From contig NW_025062479.1 in assembly GCF_000002995.4 (NCBI RefSeq), forward strand, positions 5,077,221 to 5,141,220: a DNA stretch of 64,000 nucleotides, written 5' to 3'. The stretch's first letter is position 1. Each line of letters opens with the position of its first letter. Made by a program: the position numbers and the translations under genes. The stretch is from Brugia malayi. Lineage: Eukaryota > Nematoda > Chromadorea > Rhabditida > Onchocercidae. A model generated the notes under the pieces. That model did no database searches. It was not told the origin of the DNA and was given only the letters and a program-made list of their open reading frames with translations. Of this stretch, positions 24,811 to 39,200 are shown piece after piece.

Positions 24811-27800
24811 ATGGGAGAGTGTAGAAGACTTTTTGAATATTTCGTTATCGTTGGCTTGGAAGATGGTGCTGAAGATCTGGTACCTACAGCTCAAGAGTGT
24901 GGATGCCGAAACTCAGCTCCCTTAGCTCCAATTACTGATATCTGTGTGATCTTCCCCGGTCTAGGCGAAACGGTATTCCTGTATCCATTTTATTCTTTTG
25001 AAGTCGAAATATCCTGTAATCACCCCCTTCATGTTATGTTTTCCAGGTCCCAGATGGATTTGAGCGTATCACAAGTACGCCAATGGGATACGCAGCTGAT
25101 TTGAATCACGGTTCATTACGAACCCCCTCAGTCTTTTTATGTTTCCGACGAGGATATCATAAGCCACCGTTGGTTGATATCGGTTAGTTTATGATATACT
25201 CAGTGGTTTGCTGTAACTTTTGTCTGATTGATTTTAACTTCTGTGTTCAGGTGTGCTGGACGAGGGTCGCGGAGAAAAGCCAATGCTTGACTCGAACACC
25301 GTATTGACGACTCCTTTCGGCCGTTCTGCCAATGTTAACAATGCCTCACCGGGTATCGATTCTTGAAATCATTCTTTTTTTTAATAGTTAGGTTCAACTA
25401 AATTTGCACTAATTTACTTCCATCTTTCATTTAAGGTGTTTTCCTGACATATCGACGTGCACAAGCCAATAGTGCACCAAGCCAACTTGTTGTTACTCAC
25501 ATCTGTGTCATTTTGGCAAATAAAGGAGAGACAGCTCCACATACGTATTATAAAATTCCAAAAAATTTGAACAAGGTTGGAGTGTCCTTCTGCATTGCGT
25601 GAAATTAGTAATTGCTTAAGAAAAAAAAAAAAAATGTAATTTTGAAACTTCAATTATTGCTTTTCCAAGAACTTGGAAAAGCAAGAACTTCCATAAAAAT
25701 AAAAAGATCTTTCCTTAACGCAATTATCACGCCTTCCAATCACTTCATATTTTTTCTTATTGTAAAGCATGATTTAGAACACTGAAAAGTTCAGTAAAAA
25801 GTTAGATATTACTGAATGCTTATAAATTTCAGGGCATGGTTGGTTCTGATGTATTTTTGTGCTACAAAAAATCACAGGGAGCATCGAAACGAATAGCTTA
25901 TAAACCAGCAGTTTTGGATCATTTTCCTTTAGATAACAAATTTACGTTGGCTCAGAATATACCAATGTTTTGCCTTCCAGTGGGTGCTTTAATCGAATGT
26001 TGGCCAGCAAGGTGTCAACCACCGGATAAATCATTCTCTACTTTCGTTCTAACCGACCAAGTGTGTTTCTTTGTTTTTTTTTTTTGAATTTTTTCACTTG
26101 TCTATCTGAGATTTCCACTTGGTCGATTTCGATGAGATTGATCTTGATATCAATGAATAAGTATTTTGTATTTCTTGGCTGTGTTTTAAATCTATTGATG
26201 TCAGTAGACTTTTCCAATTAATTCTCACAAATATTTAGGATGGAAGTAAACTTTATGGCTCATCAGTTACCTTTTATGAACCTTACACAAAGCCACTTAG
26301 CATGGAACAGATGGAAAAATTGGAACTAGTAAATGAAACAGTTACGCGCGGGACGGTAGAAGATTCTTCCAATACCAATGATCCAGCTGAACAGGTTTTT
26401 TCTAACTTTAATTTTCTTCTTCAGGGTTTCTTGCCGTTTACAATTTGATTTACATGAAAAATATTAAAAATTAATTCAGATGACATTCCACAGCAACATG
26501 TCAATTTGTATCATATCCAAATATCCATTTTTCAACGCATTTAAGCGGTTCCTGTTTTACCTTCATCGCATATCTCTCTCAGGTGCACATAGTGTTCCCG
26601 TGGAACGTTATATATCGCACCTTGTGAGTTTTTGTTCCACTGCTGCATTTTTTTTTTTCTTTTTGTAAACTGTGGAGAATTTTGTACTTTTTTATGCTAC
26701 CCGATATTACAAATTAAATGAACTGGCATCTCAGACTATATCTTCGTTAATATTGCTTTGTTCCACAGATGAAATATTTTATAAGTCAAACCGATTTTTC
26801 TTCTAGTCAAAATATGTTGTTTAGCTCTACGAAGTGTCATTTCCGTCACCACGGTGTCCACGTGTACTAGTTCAGTTGGGTAACGAAACAATTTCGTTCG
26901 AAAGTCATGACGATTCGCAGTTACCTCTTTCGGGTGCCGCTTTTTTCGATACACTGAAATGTCTGGGACCACAAAATCTGATGTATGGATTTATTACCAA
27001 GAACCCGTATTTTTTCATCTAGGGTTTCTTTTTTCTTTTTAACTCATGTAAAACAGAACACTCATAGAGAATTTTCTCATTTAAACATAATTATGAGACT
27101 TCGAAACCCAACGTAAGTTCAGGTATCTGATGCTGCTTGCGTTGCTAGAACAAAAAATATTAGTTCATTCGTTGCGTCCTTGGCTACTGACGGCTGTTGC
27201 GGAAAGTGTCTGTGCTCTAATGTTCCCATTTCACTGGCAGTGTCCTTACATTCCTCAATGTCCGCTTTCGCTTGCTGGTGTGCTTCATGCTCCACTTCCT
27301 TTTATTGCCGGGGTTGATTCCAGGTAAATGAATTTAATGGTAATTTGAAACATTGGTCAATGTTGAAATGATCTTTCGGGTTTTATATGTGAAGTTTCAG
27401 AACTCAGATTTGACGCACTGCTTTTTTGGTATTAAATAAAGCAAAGATTTCCACACTTAAAATCTGTAATAATTGCTCTTTTCAGATATTTCGATCTCTA
27501 CGAGGATCCGCCCTCTGATGTTACTTGTTTCGATCTTGACACTTCAACAATCAGTTTTTCTTCCGTCCGTCAAACGTTGAAACTTAGTATGCTTCCGAAG
27601 GTTAATACCGTACATAGCCAGTTTTTATCGCATTGATTCATTTTCTGGATGGAGCGAAATTTAAGAAAGGTTTTATTTGTTTTATTGTAAATTTGTGCCT
27701 TTAATCAGATTTTTTTTAGAAAGCTTCACGACAACTTAAGAACACTCTTGAGAAACTTCACAGACGGCTTTATCAAGAAGAATTTAATGTAATTGCTTTG

Positions 27801-30800
27801 CGAAAAAATATGGATTTTATGCCTTTGGATATCGACTATGATATACAGCGCAAAAAACGGATGCTTGAAATCAGCGTCCAGGATGCTTTTCTGCGGTAAT
27901 GATCATCATTCCCATGTCTTTGCTGTTATAGCCTTTTGTCTGGGTTTTTTTTTTTTTTTTTTCAGGTTCCAATTATATTGAACAAAGAGCAAACAACTTG
28001 ATGGCATTAGTTGATTCTCGTGATCTTAATTTTAGATTCATGGCTTCTTTAATGCAAGGATATACTGCTTACCTCAGACCTATTCGTTGTGCCCCGCGTT
28101 GTGTTGGAGCTACTGATACGGGCTCGCTCTTTGACCTTGATGCCTTTCTTCACTCCCGTGATAGGTAATTAATTAAGTTATTATATGTTAAGTTGTGTTA
28201 TGGTGCATAAATTTAAGCAATTATGTCGTATCCAGTTGTTCTAAATGTTCTAAATGGAAATATTTTCAGTCTTAGTCTTTTTCAGGTCGTCATTGGAATT
28301 CTTTAAACGATTTAGCGAAACACAGTCATTCAATCGGTTTATCGAAGAGCGGTCATTTGTATCTGACAAAAATACTTATAACGCGTTCTTTGATGAATGT
28401 ATTGCAAAAATTTCCCAAAATGGTACCTACTTTGCTGTATTGGTTTGCATAAATGCATGCCATGTTTCATTTGTTAAATCCAGTGGTTAATCTAGCCTCC
28501 AATTTTGATTATAAATTAATGTTAGGAAGTAATAGTTGATAATTGATCTTCGAGCAGTTTTCCGTGCATTTTATTTATTAAAATTGATAAGTGCATCATA
28601 TTTTTTATATTTTCAAGATAATCGTTCATCAAATGATTCCCTTGTGGAATATGAGATGTCAGCGAGTTGTCAGACGGAATTCGTTCCTCCTCCGGAATCT
28701 ACTCTCAACTCAGATGGCCAAGAATTAACCTATAAATATGAATATTTTCCAAGGACACTTGAACCAGCATTGTTCCAGCTTGAAAATTTACACAAAATGA
28801 GCATCGAAATGAAAGGCTCAGGTACTAGCAGTGGTATGCAGTGAATAAGTTGCAGTTCCTATTATATGTGATTTTTGGCCATATCTGTTATACCTTGCAA
28901 AACTTTCCACTTGTTTCGTTCGAATTTCTAGATTATTTGGAGAGTGCTTTGATTCGTACAAAACAAGAGGCTCGTAGCGCTCTTGAAACAGCTATATTAA
29001 ATGCTCGACATTCACCAGTTACATGGCCAAAGACTTTACTTTTTTATGCATACTCTATTTGGTTTATGCTGCTGCCTTCACTTGTTCATCTTGCCAAGTC
29101 AAAAGTGAAAATTTTGCGACTAGCACTTCATGTAAGTGAAATTACATTAGCTTTTTTTTATACGGTTTGTTTAGAATTCTCGGTTTGTTAATTCTCTGTC
29201 AATTTATTTTTGAAAAATTCTCAGTTTTTATGGAATTTATCATTACATTACTCGAATAATATATTTTGAATTGTTTTGTTATCAAATTACTTTTTTTTAG
29301 TAAAACAAGGAATTGAAGTTTTCAAATTCATTTAGGTACTAGATAGAATGGAATATTCAGGTATTTTACCACTCGATCAGGTCTGCTACCGCATTGTGAT
29401 TCAATTATGTGGCGATTTTGGATATCCTATTCTTGCTGTTAAAGTCCTTCAAGCAATGCAGGTAGATTTTTAAATCCTGTCCTTGAGTTGGAATCTGATG
29501 TTTTGGATAATATATCAGTTTTTTTTTTTTTTTTTTGAATTTTAGAGAAGTGGTATGGAACAAAATGCAGTGACATATGGTATCTATCATCAAGCTGTTC
29601 TGAAAGGTGGTTGGCCAGTGGGTGATCGAGTTGAAGCTGTAAAAGCATGGAATCGCTTAGCAATCGTAGTGCGAGCTATTTCATTATTTAAAATGAATTT
29701 GTCATTGGCTTCAAGTCGCCATTCCTTGCAGTTCGGTTCGGTTAGCGTTACTAACTTCATATAGTTTCATGAAGAAGTATTTGACTTTTATGAATTATTA
29801 TATATGCTTATATATATTGCAGATATCTGCTGCTGACAGTTGGTCACATAGTGAGAATGCATCCTATGGTAGTGCAACGAAAGAAAATGAACCCGTCTCT
29901 GTTGAGGTAGTTCGATATCTTCATTTTCAAAATCTTCTAGGGAAAGTTTTTGATGTTTCTAGAGATTATTTTCATATGTAGTTTATTTGATTTATGGAAA
30001 GCTGGTAAACAAATTTTATGTTTTTAAAAAGGTGGATTTGTTTCTATCATGATATCATATTCTTGCAAATTTAGGTACCAACAGCAACTGCTTTGAATAT
30101 GAATGAAGATGAATCAGCGCTCAATCAATCGTCACAGCTGAGGAATACCGTAGTTGGTTTTTTTCTTTCTTTTAAATGGTATCATTTCAACTATTCATTC
30201 CTTATTTTCCTTTTTTTCTGATGAAGCTAGCTTTTGATATTCTTCACTGCTCTATAGCTCACTTTGAGGCTGCATTCTCAGAAGGAAATAATTCAAGTGA
30301 CTTATTAGTCGACCCATTAGGAGCTATTAATATGACGCAAAATTTGTCGACAACAGCATCAAGACAAGCCGGTGAAACGATGAGTCCAAGTCGATTAAGA
30401 TTCATCAAAGAGCATAGTACTTCGCCATTTGCTAATGAGGTATTGGTGAAACTATTTCAAGCGTGTATGGTTAACCAATGAAGGAGAACTGGAAATGTTT
30501 AAGTGAAGTATTTAAACAAATACATTATTTTGGTATTATACTTTAAAGAAATGAAGGATTTATGAAACGAATTATTTTGTTGGTATGTTCCGTGAAGTGA
30601 ATGAATTCCGAGATCACTTTCAGCACTCTATGTATATTAGTCGCCAAAATATTTTCCTGAACAGTTTTTTAGCTACTGCATAATGAATTGGTGGATTCGA
30701 GACTGAATGAGAAATCAAATTCATGGCTTCGAGGCCTAACAAGCAGTCCAATTGTTAGCAAACTCATGCGCAGCAATACTGCAAGTATTTGTTAAATGAA

Positions 30801-33271
30801 TTTATTTGGGTCATTTCTGAATTGGGTTAGCAGATTCTTTCTAATGAATGGGATTGTCACTTCAGTTTTAATTGTGAGTGATGGCTACGCCGAACAAAAG
30901 AGATCGTGTTCACAAATTATATTAATTAGAAGCATTTGTTTATCCGATAGGCAAAAAAGACCTTACTTTTTCGAATAAATTTGAAATATTTTTTTGTTTT
31001 TGTTTATAATTTTTTTCTCGTAAGTATAAAGTTTGTTGGTCTCTTGAAACACCCGTTTGAATGGTTGGTTAGGTCAATTTAGCAGACTTGGGCCATTCAA
31101 ATATATAGAAATTAAGGCAATTTTGATTCGCCTTTCGACAAAAATGATTCGTCTCTAACATTGTCACCGAGTTTGGCATCCTTGGTCAATCAAATGAAAA
31201 AAGGTTACGATGATGTATTGCAAGCTGGAAGTCTGTCATCACGTTTGCGTGAAGGAGTCAACACTTTGGTGAATGAAGTACGTAGTTTAAATCGTTCCTA
31301 TACGAAAGATGGAGGCGAAAGTACTCATAGCTCACAGCGTGAAGTTAATGAACAATCAGACCAGGTTCGAATTTCATTTATACCGGATATTTATGTTAAC
31401 TTTGTTAAGAAGGTGACCATCAAGTATCTTACATGCTGTTGAAAATTGTTGTACTCAGTATATTTTTGAATTTTCTTTTATTTTCAGTTTTATCCATTTT
31501 TAGCAGCTGCATCTAAATGATCCATTGTTTCAATTGGATTCTGGTTCACATTGTTCACTGCTTCCATCAGACTGGTGGTTAGCCGACCAAATTTTCGCTT
31601 CTGCTTCAACTCCACACGAACTTATTGATGTCGCGATCTCATCCGCTTCTCTCTGCCCTGCTTGCAAAATGGTTCATTAATTCTTTCAGTTAACATTTCA
31701 TTGTTCTTGAGTCTAGAAAGCTTTGTGTCCACATTATCCTTTCTTCAAGCGTGTTCGCATCAAGTCTATCATCCCTGTGAATTTTAGGTTGTATATGATG
31801 AAGACCTGATGTCTGGATGGACAGTCGATGAATCAAATTTGAATACAAGTTGCGTCTATTGTGAATGCGCTTTTGTTCCCTCATTGACTGTTAAAATTCA
31901 TCCGCGGGAAATGCCGGTGGAAGGTAGTTGGTATTTGCTATCGTCCTTCGCTACTAAAACTTCAGATGATGACAATACGCCACGCTATAATGGAGATAAC
32001 GAATCTATAGCTAGTCAGCTTTCAGTGAGTCCTTTCAATTTCTTCTATAGTTGTTGCACTCATTCGCAGGTTTTGTAGTTTTTTGGAGATTAATTCTTGT
32101 ATTTTTAGGTTCCGTTTCTAAGTCCGCTTGTTTTGCGTCGCGAGTTGGAGAATTTATTAAGCGGAAATTACTTGCTTCCTGTATATTCGTCACTGAGGCA
32201 CTCTAATCCAATTGTATTTTGGAACGTTCTTTATTATTCTCGTCGCTTGTCCTTACCTACGCATTTTCCTAGCTGGCTTGGTCAGTCAGTTCATGTACGA
32301 TGTGTTTATGATGTACCAGTTTTGCACACAGAATTCACTCCACTGTTTTTCGTAAACCCATCACACAAGGTTCGTACTCTCATCAGTAAAACAAAATCTA
32401 AAAAATTTTATTTCGCTGAAAATATGTCTGTCATTTTCCAAGAAGTCGAACATTAATTTATGCAGTGATATGTGCTTATTTCAAGGATATCATAGAATAG
32501 TTTCTAGGATGGTTTATTACCAAGCAGTGAGCGCAGTGTTAGTATATGGCGACACGTGATTACCGCTGTGCAACAATCCAGCATTCTTCGCGCATTACAG
32601 GTGATTTTATCTGAGAACCGCAATGCTACTGATAATGGCAAATTCCCGCGTCGATTTCCGTTGTTCAGGTATTTTAGATATCTTCATTGTTTAATTCAAT
32701 TTGCAGAGATGTATGTAATAATTTATAAGTGGGAACTGCAAGTGCTTTTGATTTATATACTGTAGAACCTTATATTGCTTCTAGTTAATAACCAAAGAAT
32801 TTTACTTGGAATTGTGTATGACAGGAAAAATTATTAGGTGGTGCTCGATGTGTTTTTTTAATTTTTTTGCTTTCATTCTTTAATACGCTGCCTTTAAAAT
32901 TAAGTGTGTGAAATTATCGACTTCCTTTGATCTCCATAATAGTCATAATTTTTTGCTTTGAGTCAGTGATTGAAGTCAGTTGTATGTTACTGTCCTTATC
33001 TTGAAACCAACTGCGAAGGAAGGGAACAATAAAACCCATAGAATACTACAATTTTGGATATTATAAATGCGCTATTTCCAGAGACGTTCAGTTTGTGGCA
33101 CTGGACAAATATGGTAGCGCAGTTGATCGAGACCAGCTGGATGAGCAATATCGTTCCGACTTTGAACGCCTTCCACCTCGAATCCTACCACTATTGCCTT
33201 ATTCTGACTATCCTCCTAAAAGCCTTTCCAGGATTTGCCGGAAAATCTTCCTACCGCTTGATGTTTTCTAA
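24811..33271 (+). CDS. DENND4: DENND4/Crag-type DENN-domain Rab guanine-nucleotide exchange factor
   Basis: Family members activate Rab10/Rab11-class GTPases in membrane traffic. There are 27 exons, 1485 aa: 24811-24972, 25047-25182, 25251-25352, 25436-25575, 25833-26060, 26239-26394, 26480-26623, 26825-26982, 27123-27323, 27486-27600, 27720-27895, 28036-28164, 28286-28422, 28618-28821, 28932-29131, 29336-29461, 29546-29740, 29823-29906, 30075-30149, 30227-30439, 30673-30784, 31117-31364, 31504-31671, 31788-32024, 32109-32369, 32508-32668, 33082-33271. The total is divisible by three and every phase agrees. Domains: MABP-like start (FEYFVIVGL), uDENN (about 260-370; [16 protein letters not shown]), DENN core (about 400-510; [19 protein letters not shown]), dDENN (about 555-660), a PPR-like stretch (about 800-900) and a C-terminal zinc motif (CPAC...CVYC, about 1200-1240). 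The exon 20 acceptor (GATGAAG) is the least certain. A candidate AATAAA is at 33443-33448. Confidence 0.95.
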
Positions 33272-36200
33272 TGTTTGTTTGTGTATACTTGTCATTTTCT
33301 TCAAACAGTTTTCTAGCTTCACCTTCCGCACAAATGATGATCGTCATTTTTTTGCATTTCTTTTACACTTAATGATTGCTGAAAGTTTGATGTTGCGGGT
33401 CAATGGTAATAAAAGAGCGGCGGATATTTACTGATTAAATTAAATAAATAACAGAGCAATTTTTTTAGCTCAGTGATAGGGACTCAACAATTGAGCGAAT
33501 TTGATGCTATGTTATATTTAAATAAATGAAAAAGAGCAAATGTATGCTAAGTTTTGTAGTGTCAGGATGGACACAGTCTTATGTAGGCGGTGAGCTTCAA
33601 AGGAAGGGTGAATAGTGGCGACCGTTCATGCGTATGTAGAAGGTTATTGTGATATGTATATTATGCAGTGTTAGAGGTTGGGTTGTTTGCAGAGACATGA
33701 TTTTTAGAGGTAAAGTTTTAGTGCGGTCAGAAGTCTTCGGGATCCTGTGTTTCACACTTCACTGATTTTAGATTGAAGTGATTATGTGGTTGTGGGCATT
33801 CACCTCTTAAATGGGTGTTGCACAATAAGAATGTGGATGTGCAATATTTATGAAACCAGTGAATTAGCGCAGTCTATATAATATACTGGAAAAACGGAGA
33901 AGATGCGAGAAGGATAGCTAGCGTCAGTTGTTTTACCATGGCTGGGAACAGTGAGAACTTCCAGCTTGTTGTGCTAGGTTTTTTTCACCTTTTTCCTGTG
34001 CTGGCTTTGTGAATTTCTTTGTATTGGTTCCAATATCTTCAAATTAATCGTTAGATATGTTAGTTGGGAAGATATATACGTCTAATATTTCTCAGAGTTG
34101 CAATAAACATCAGCTAAAATTTTTTAATGGTTGTACATGACTGTTTTAGAAGTGGTAAACATTTTGAAACAAAGTTTCTGCAAGTGAGTGGTTTGATTGG
34201 ACGATTCCCCCACTTTTATCGTACGATATATATCTGAGCTAAAAATACAGGTTATATACCGCTCGGAATTCTCAAATTCAGAAACTGCTTGACATGAGGA
34301 AAAGTGGATTTCTAGTTTTTCAAATGATCTTTGCAAGAGTGAAGGAAGTGCTTTCATTTGAGACAAATAAAATGAGGGAAGTGGAAGTGGTATGGAGCAT
34401 TTTTTTTCGATGGAACATTATTGAAACAGCATGCTTTTTAATGTAGTAAGCAGGAGAGTTCATGATTTCGGTTGAAACACAGATATTTCCAGAAGAAATA
34501 AATCTAATCGGAGGATGTAATTTCTCCTAACATTCCTGCCAATTATGTTTTTTTCTAAAAGTGTTATTATAATTGAAGTGTGTTTTATTATAATAAATTC
34601 ACTCGTAAAACCGTTTTCCTAATATCGTCATAACAGATGTTGAATATTGCCCCAATAACAGTAGTATGATTTGTCATATTTCCGAGAACAAATCAAATCA
34701 ATCAATATAATTGTATGAAGTGGACGTGGTGGAGAGTAAGACGGTTGTAAGAAAAAAGTATCACTTATTAAAACTCACATAACTAATGAGTAGAAGAAAC
34801 TTGTTCTTTTCCTAATTTTGTTTTATCTTTTCAGGTTTAAATCTCAGTTTGACAATTTATTCAATTCCTAAACACTTTAATCTAAATAAAATCTCAAACA
34901 TTTTTGCTATGCCAATCAAAAAAAGACAAATCAAAACAATTAAATTTGCATCTTTTGATGTGCGTGCCCTCAACCACTATCATTCTCTTCAATGATAGCA
35001 CCAGAATTGACAAATTAAACAAAGTAAAACAAACAAATTTATAAATTAAACACAACTTATTCATGAAATTTCTATGAACTAATTAAACTAATTGACGATG
35101 GAATTTAAATGAAGTTAAGGAATAAGTTTTTAAATTCTTAGTTCTGAATTTCTTGTCATCTTTCCTTTATATATTTCTCATTTTTCATTCGAAAAGGTAT
35201 TTTGAACAGAAAATTCAACCGAATAGCTCATAATTATGTTATCGTAAACTAGCGCGACTCACAAATTGTAATGAACAGCTACTGTAGTTATAAATTAATT
35301 AGCTTGCAACTGAAAACACTCACTTATACAATCTGTTGTTCTCCTTACTTCTCAGGTTGCTTTAGTTAAAAGATCATAAGATGGGATGACTGTTGGAATA
35401 ATGATTGATCATAATGATTCGCAAATCAATGCACCCAGTAGATGGAACTCTTTCGATAAGTTGAAAAAATACATTAATAGAATTGAAGAATATGTAAGGA
35501 GATAAAACTTCTTGGAAACAGATACCAAATGTCTATAAAGCTTCAAACATCTTGCAATGGGCTCTTCCAGCTTAAGTTAGACAACTTATAAATGAGAGCT
35601 CTTTTACACTCTTTATTCGTATTTCAATTTTACTACACTTAAAAATGAAATTAAGTAATTTCTGTTCTTAATAATTATTGAATGATAACACTTAATTACC
35701 AATTACTAAATGAACCAGTCAAGTTCACTTCCATGTAATCCACACAAACCAAAAAGTTTTGTTTGACAAAATTTTTAGACTTAGAACTCATTATGCACTT
35801 CAAATCGAGGTAATTTTTAATGTTACACTAACTATCCTTATGTTTGCTGAGCTAACATCTTCCCTTAAAAGAGAAAAAGTTTTACCTTTCGTGTGAAATA
35901 GCCATATGCAAAATGAGTGAGTAAACAACAATGCTTCTATACCACAACATACCACACCATCAATGGAAACATTAAGTACCTTAATATCCTGATGACTTAT
36001 AATACTGGATTAATTTTTTAAATTCTTCCGAGATACAACTAGAGTAGATGTGGAAGAAAAGGACGTATGACGAATATTGGAAAAATGAAAGTGGGAAGAA
36101 TTAAACTTCTGCGCATACATGCTTATTCATGTATGTTCGTATTATGTGTGTGTCTGTGTGTGTGTTAGCAGCACTAGTGAACTGCGTGGTAGTCTCACAT

Positions 36201-39200
36201 TATCTTCCTTTACTCTACTGTTCAAAATAACAGCTGAAGGGAATGCAGCAAAATCGAAGAAGACGGGAGAGTAGGAGAGTTGAGGAATTCAAACACGAGA
36301 AATCTCGGATAGCACGAAATTTTCGTTTCAAAACTTCTTGTATGTAGATTATGTACAGAGAGATATATACATAAATGCATACACACACCGCTAATAAACA
36401 AGAAGCAGATCCACGTAAAGAAAAATATTTGCACACGTACCTTCCGACCTGATGAAACGATCCTCACTCATCATTACTTCTCCATCTTTCTAGAAATGTT
36501 TTCGTCTCCAAATTGTTATTTCTCCTTAATCTTTTATATCCCTCAGTTTTTAATACTTAGCTTTTGGTGTTCCCTACAAGACAATGCATTCTCCCTGAGA
36601 ATGGCTTTCCTATGTCTCTAACTGTAAAGTACTTTTCCGCTTGTGAAATGAAGCGGAACCCTTAGTCTGTAACAATGGATCTGCAAAGAAATTCTTGTAC
36701 TTTTTAACTTCTCATCACCCTGTCTTATCCATCGTGGATCTTCCCATTCAGAATTCTATAAGTATTCATTTCTTTCCTTCTTTACGCCTATTTCATTCGA
36801 CTGTCAATTTGTTGAAATTTTCATAAGCCATAACATATAGCCATTTTGTCTTATGATTCCTAATGCCCTATCTCTTAAAAAGATTTTGGAAAAGAAAAAA
36901 AAAAAAGATTTGCAGTCATAAATAACGATCAGTAGCCTAAATTGTGTTCTCTCCTTCTTCCATTTTTCATGTATGACTCATCTAATTAGTCTATTCAGTT
37001 TCTGCCCTAGTTTTTCAGATAAATCTTAAGTTTGAAAACGAATGATAGTTTATGTTGAAAGAAAATCAAAGATTTTGTTCTCAAAATTTTCGATATTTCA
37101 CAGAATGAAGTAAGCAGGATTTCATATTTTAAATGTATCTCCCTCTTTTCTATCTTTCTAGAAAGACAATAATAAATGTTCCTGTCGCTGTATTTTACAT
37201 TATGTTCATCTTTATTGCTACTTTGCATACATAAAGTGTTACCTTTTTTATTCGATTTCGATTTGCCTTATCTCAGATATTTCTATAGATCTGTTCATTT
37301 TTCTGTTTCATACGATGACTTCGGATCGTTGTTCATCACTTAGGAAATTGAACATATCTCTTCATGCGTTATCCTTATATCAAAGTGTAAAAATCAATAA
37401 TTCTGAAACTAACGGATTACTCACTACAAGAAATTATTTAATAGAGATTTGCTTATCTAGATAAAGAAGAAAATGGATTTGTGTATTTATTCACTGTGAT
37501 TTTAAAAAGGCGTCGATAATTTTTTATTGCAAAATGAATTAATTCTTGAATTCAGCCAGTTAGTTGAATTTCTTAGTTCCTACTTGCCACCAAGTCAAGA
37601 ATAAATTTTAAAATTTTTAGTAAATAAAATATTTTGTTAAAAAAGCGAAAATCAAAAAATATATATATATTCCACATATCACTGTTAGTATCATCATTCG
37701 TATGTGAATATTTTAAAAAAGAAAAAGAGAGCTGTGGTGTTATTTGTGCTACTACTAAATTCAGAAAAAAAATTCTCGGTTGAAATATATTTTAATAGAA
37801 TGGTAAAATTGTAGGATTAAATTTGTAGAATTAAAGTGTGTTTTAAAAAATTAAAACAAATTTTGAAAAGAGGGAAAGAAATAAACATAACATGGATTGT
37901 GCCAGGTTCCTAATAAGTGCAAAAATACTTTAATTTTGCTAGATGTTTTAGAAGGAATTCTGCAAAATTTTAATTTCACATTTGAAAAATGAATTAGCTA
38001 GGTCATTTCAAATTCGATTTCTCAAGGAAATTTTTAACAAAGACTTAATTACCATTACGCCGAGAACTATTCAACATCCAAAAATTCTTTTTTTTTTTAA
38101 ATATTTGCATGAGGAAGTGAAGATTTAGTATGTCCAGAGATTCGATAAGATCCAATATAAGGTTCATAATGTGATGTTTGCAACAATATTAGGAGCGCAT
38201 TTTAGTGCAGGCCGAAAATTTTCAATTAGAAAGTCACTGAATTCATTTCATTGCATTAAATTGTTTTAAAAAAATAAATTTATGATAGTACCTTAAAATA
38301 ATTAACCAAAATATCCATTATATTACCTATTCATTTCTAAAAATGTTAGTAAATTTTAATATTTATTCTTTCGTACTTGCTTTAACATGTGCTGCATTAA
38401 AAATTAAGGATACTGGCTAGATTCAACTAACTGGACCAGACATAATTTAAGCTTAAATCAGAAATTCTTAGATTAAGATGATTAGCATAACATCGCTATC
38501 TGCTACATACTATTCCTTTTATAATCACTGTATTAAACATTTGCAACTCAGTTTTTGTAACCGGCAAGTGTCTATTCACTATTTAAATTGTTTATATTAG
38601 TTCAGATTCCGATTTGACTATTGCCCTTCCTCATTATCTCAGTTTGACGGAATCAAAATTTCATTTCTTTTAAAGCAAAAGACTGCTTTTTTGCGAAACT
38701 AACCGTTCCATCATAAGAGGTATCAGTTTTAAGAATTAGCAGATGTTTAAAAATGTATTTGTAATAAACTTTGTGTTGTGGAAGCATAACGCATAGTAGA
38801 ATCATTGGGCTTTATTATTATTATTTTTCTCTCTCATTTTCTCCCATTTTTTGAACACTTAACAAAAACGCTTGTATTGCTTTTGTTTTTTTTTCTTTAT
38901 AGCAAATTAATTAATTATTAATCACTCCATAGTATGTTCTTTTCTTTGCTGATTATTCGTATTTGTATGAGCCAATCAAAGAATTTTTTGTGATGTTTTT
39001 TTTTGTGATGTTAAAGAATTTTTTGTGATGTTCAAAGTAAATTGCTCTCTTCGATAATATTCTTAAAGGAAGTGAGGGAAATTTCAGATATACAGAAATT
39101 TGTACCACATTACTAAATAAGCATTAATTTATGAAATATCTGCCGTACTTTCAAAAATGTCTTCAAGACATCATAAATGTATCACTTTTGTAGATTTTAA

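Noticed and set aside
27966..28018. Extra DENND4 exon after the T-rich acceptor
   Set aside because: In the required phase it gives a stop after five codons, and the conserved FLRFMASL join needs direct splicing from 27895 to 28036.
36215..36467. Overlapping minus-strand open frames
   Set aside because: They overlap in two frames over pyrimidine- and TA-rich sequence with no domain; typical chance frames.
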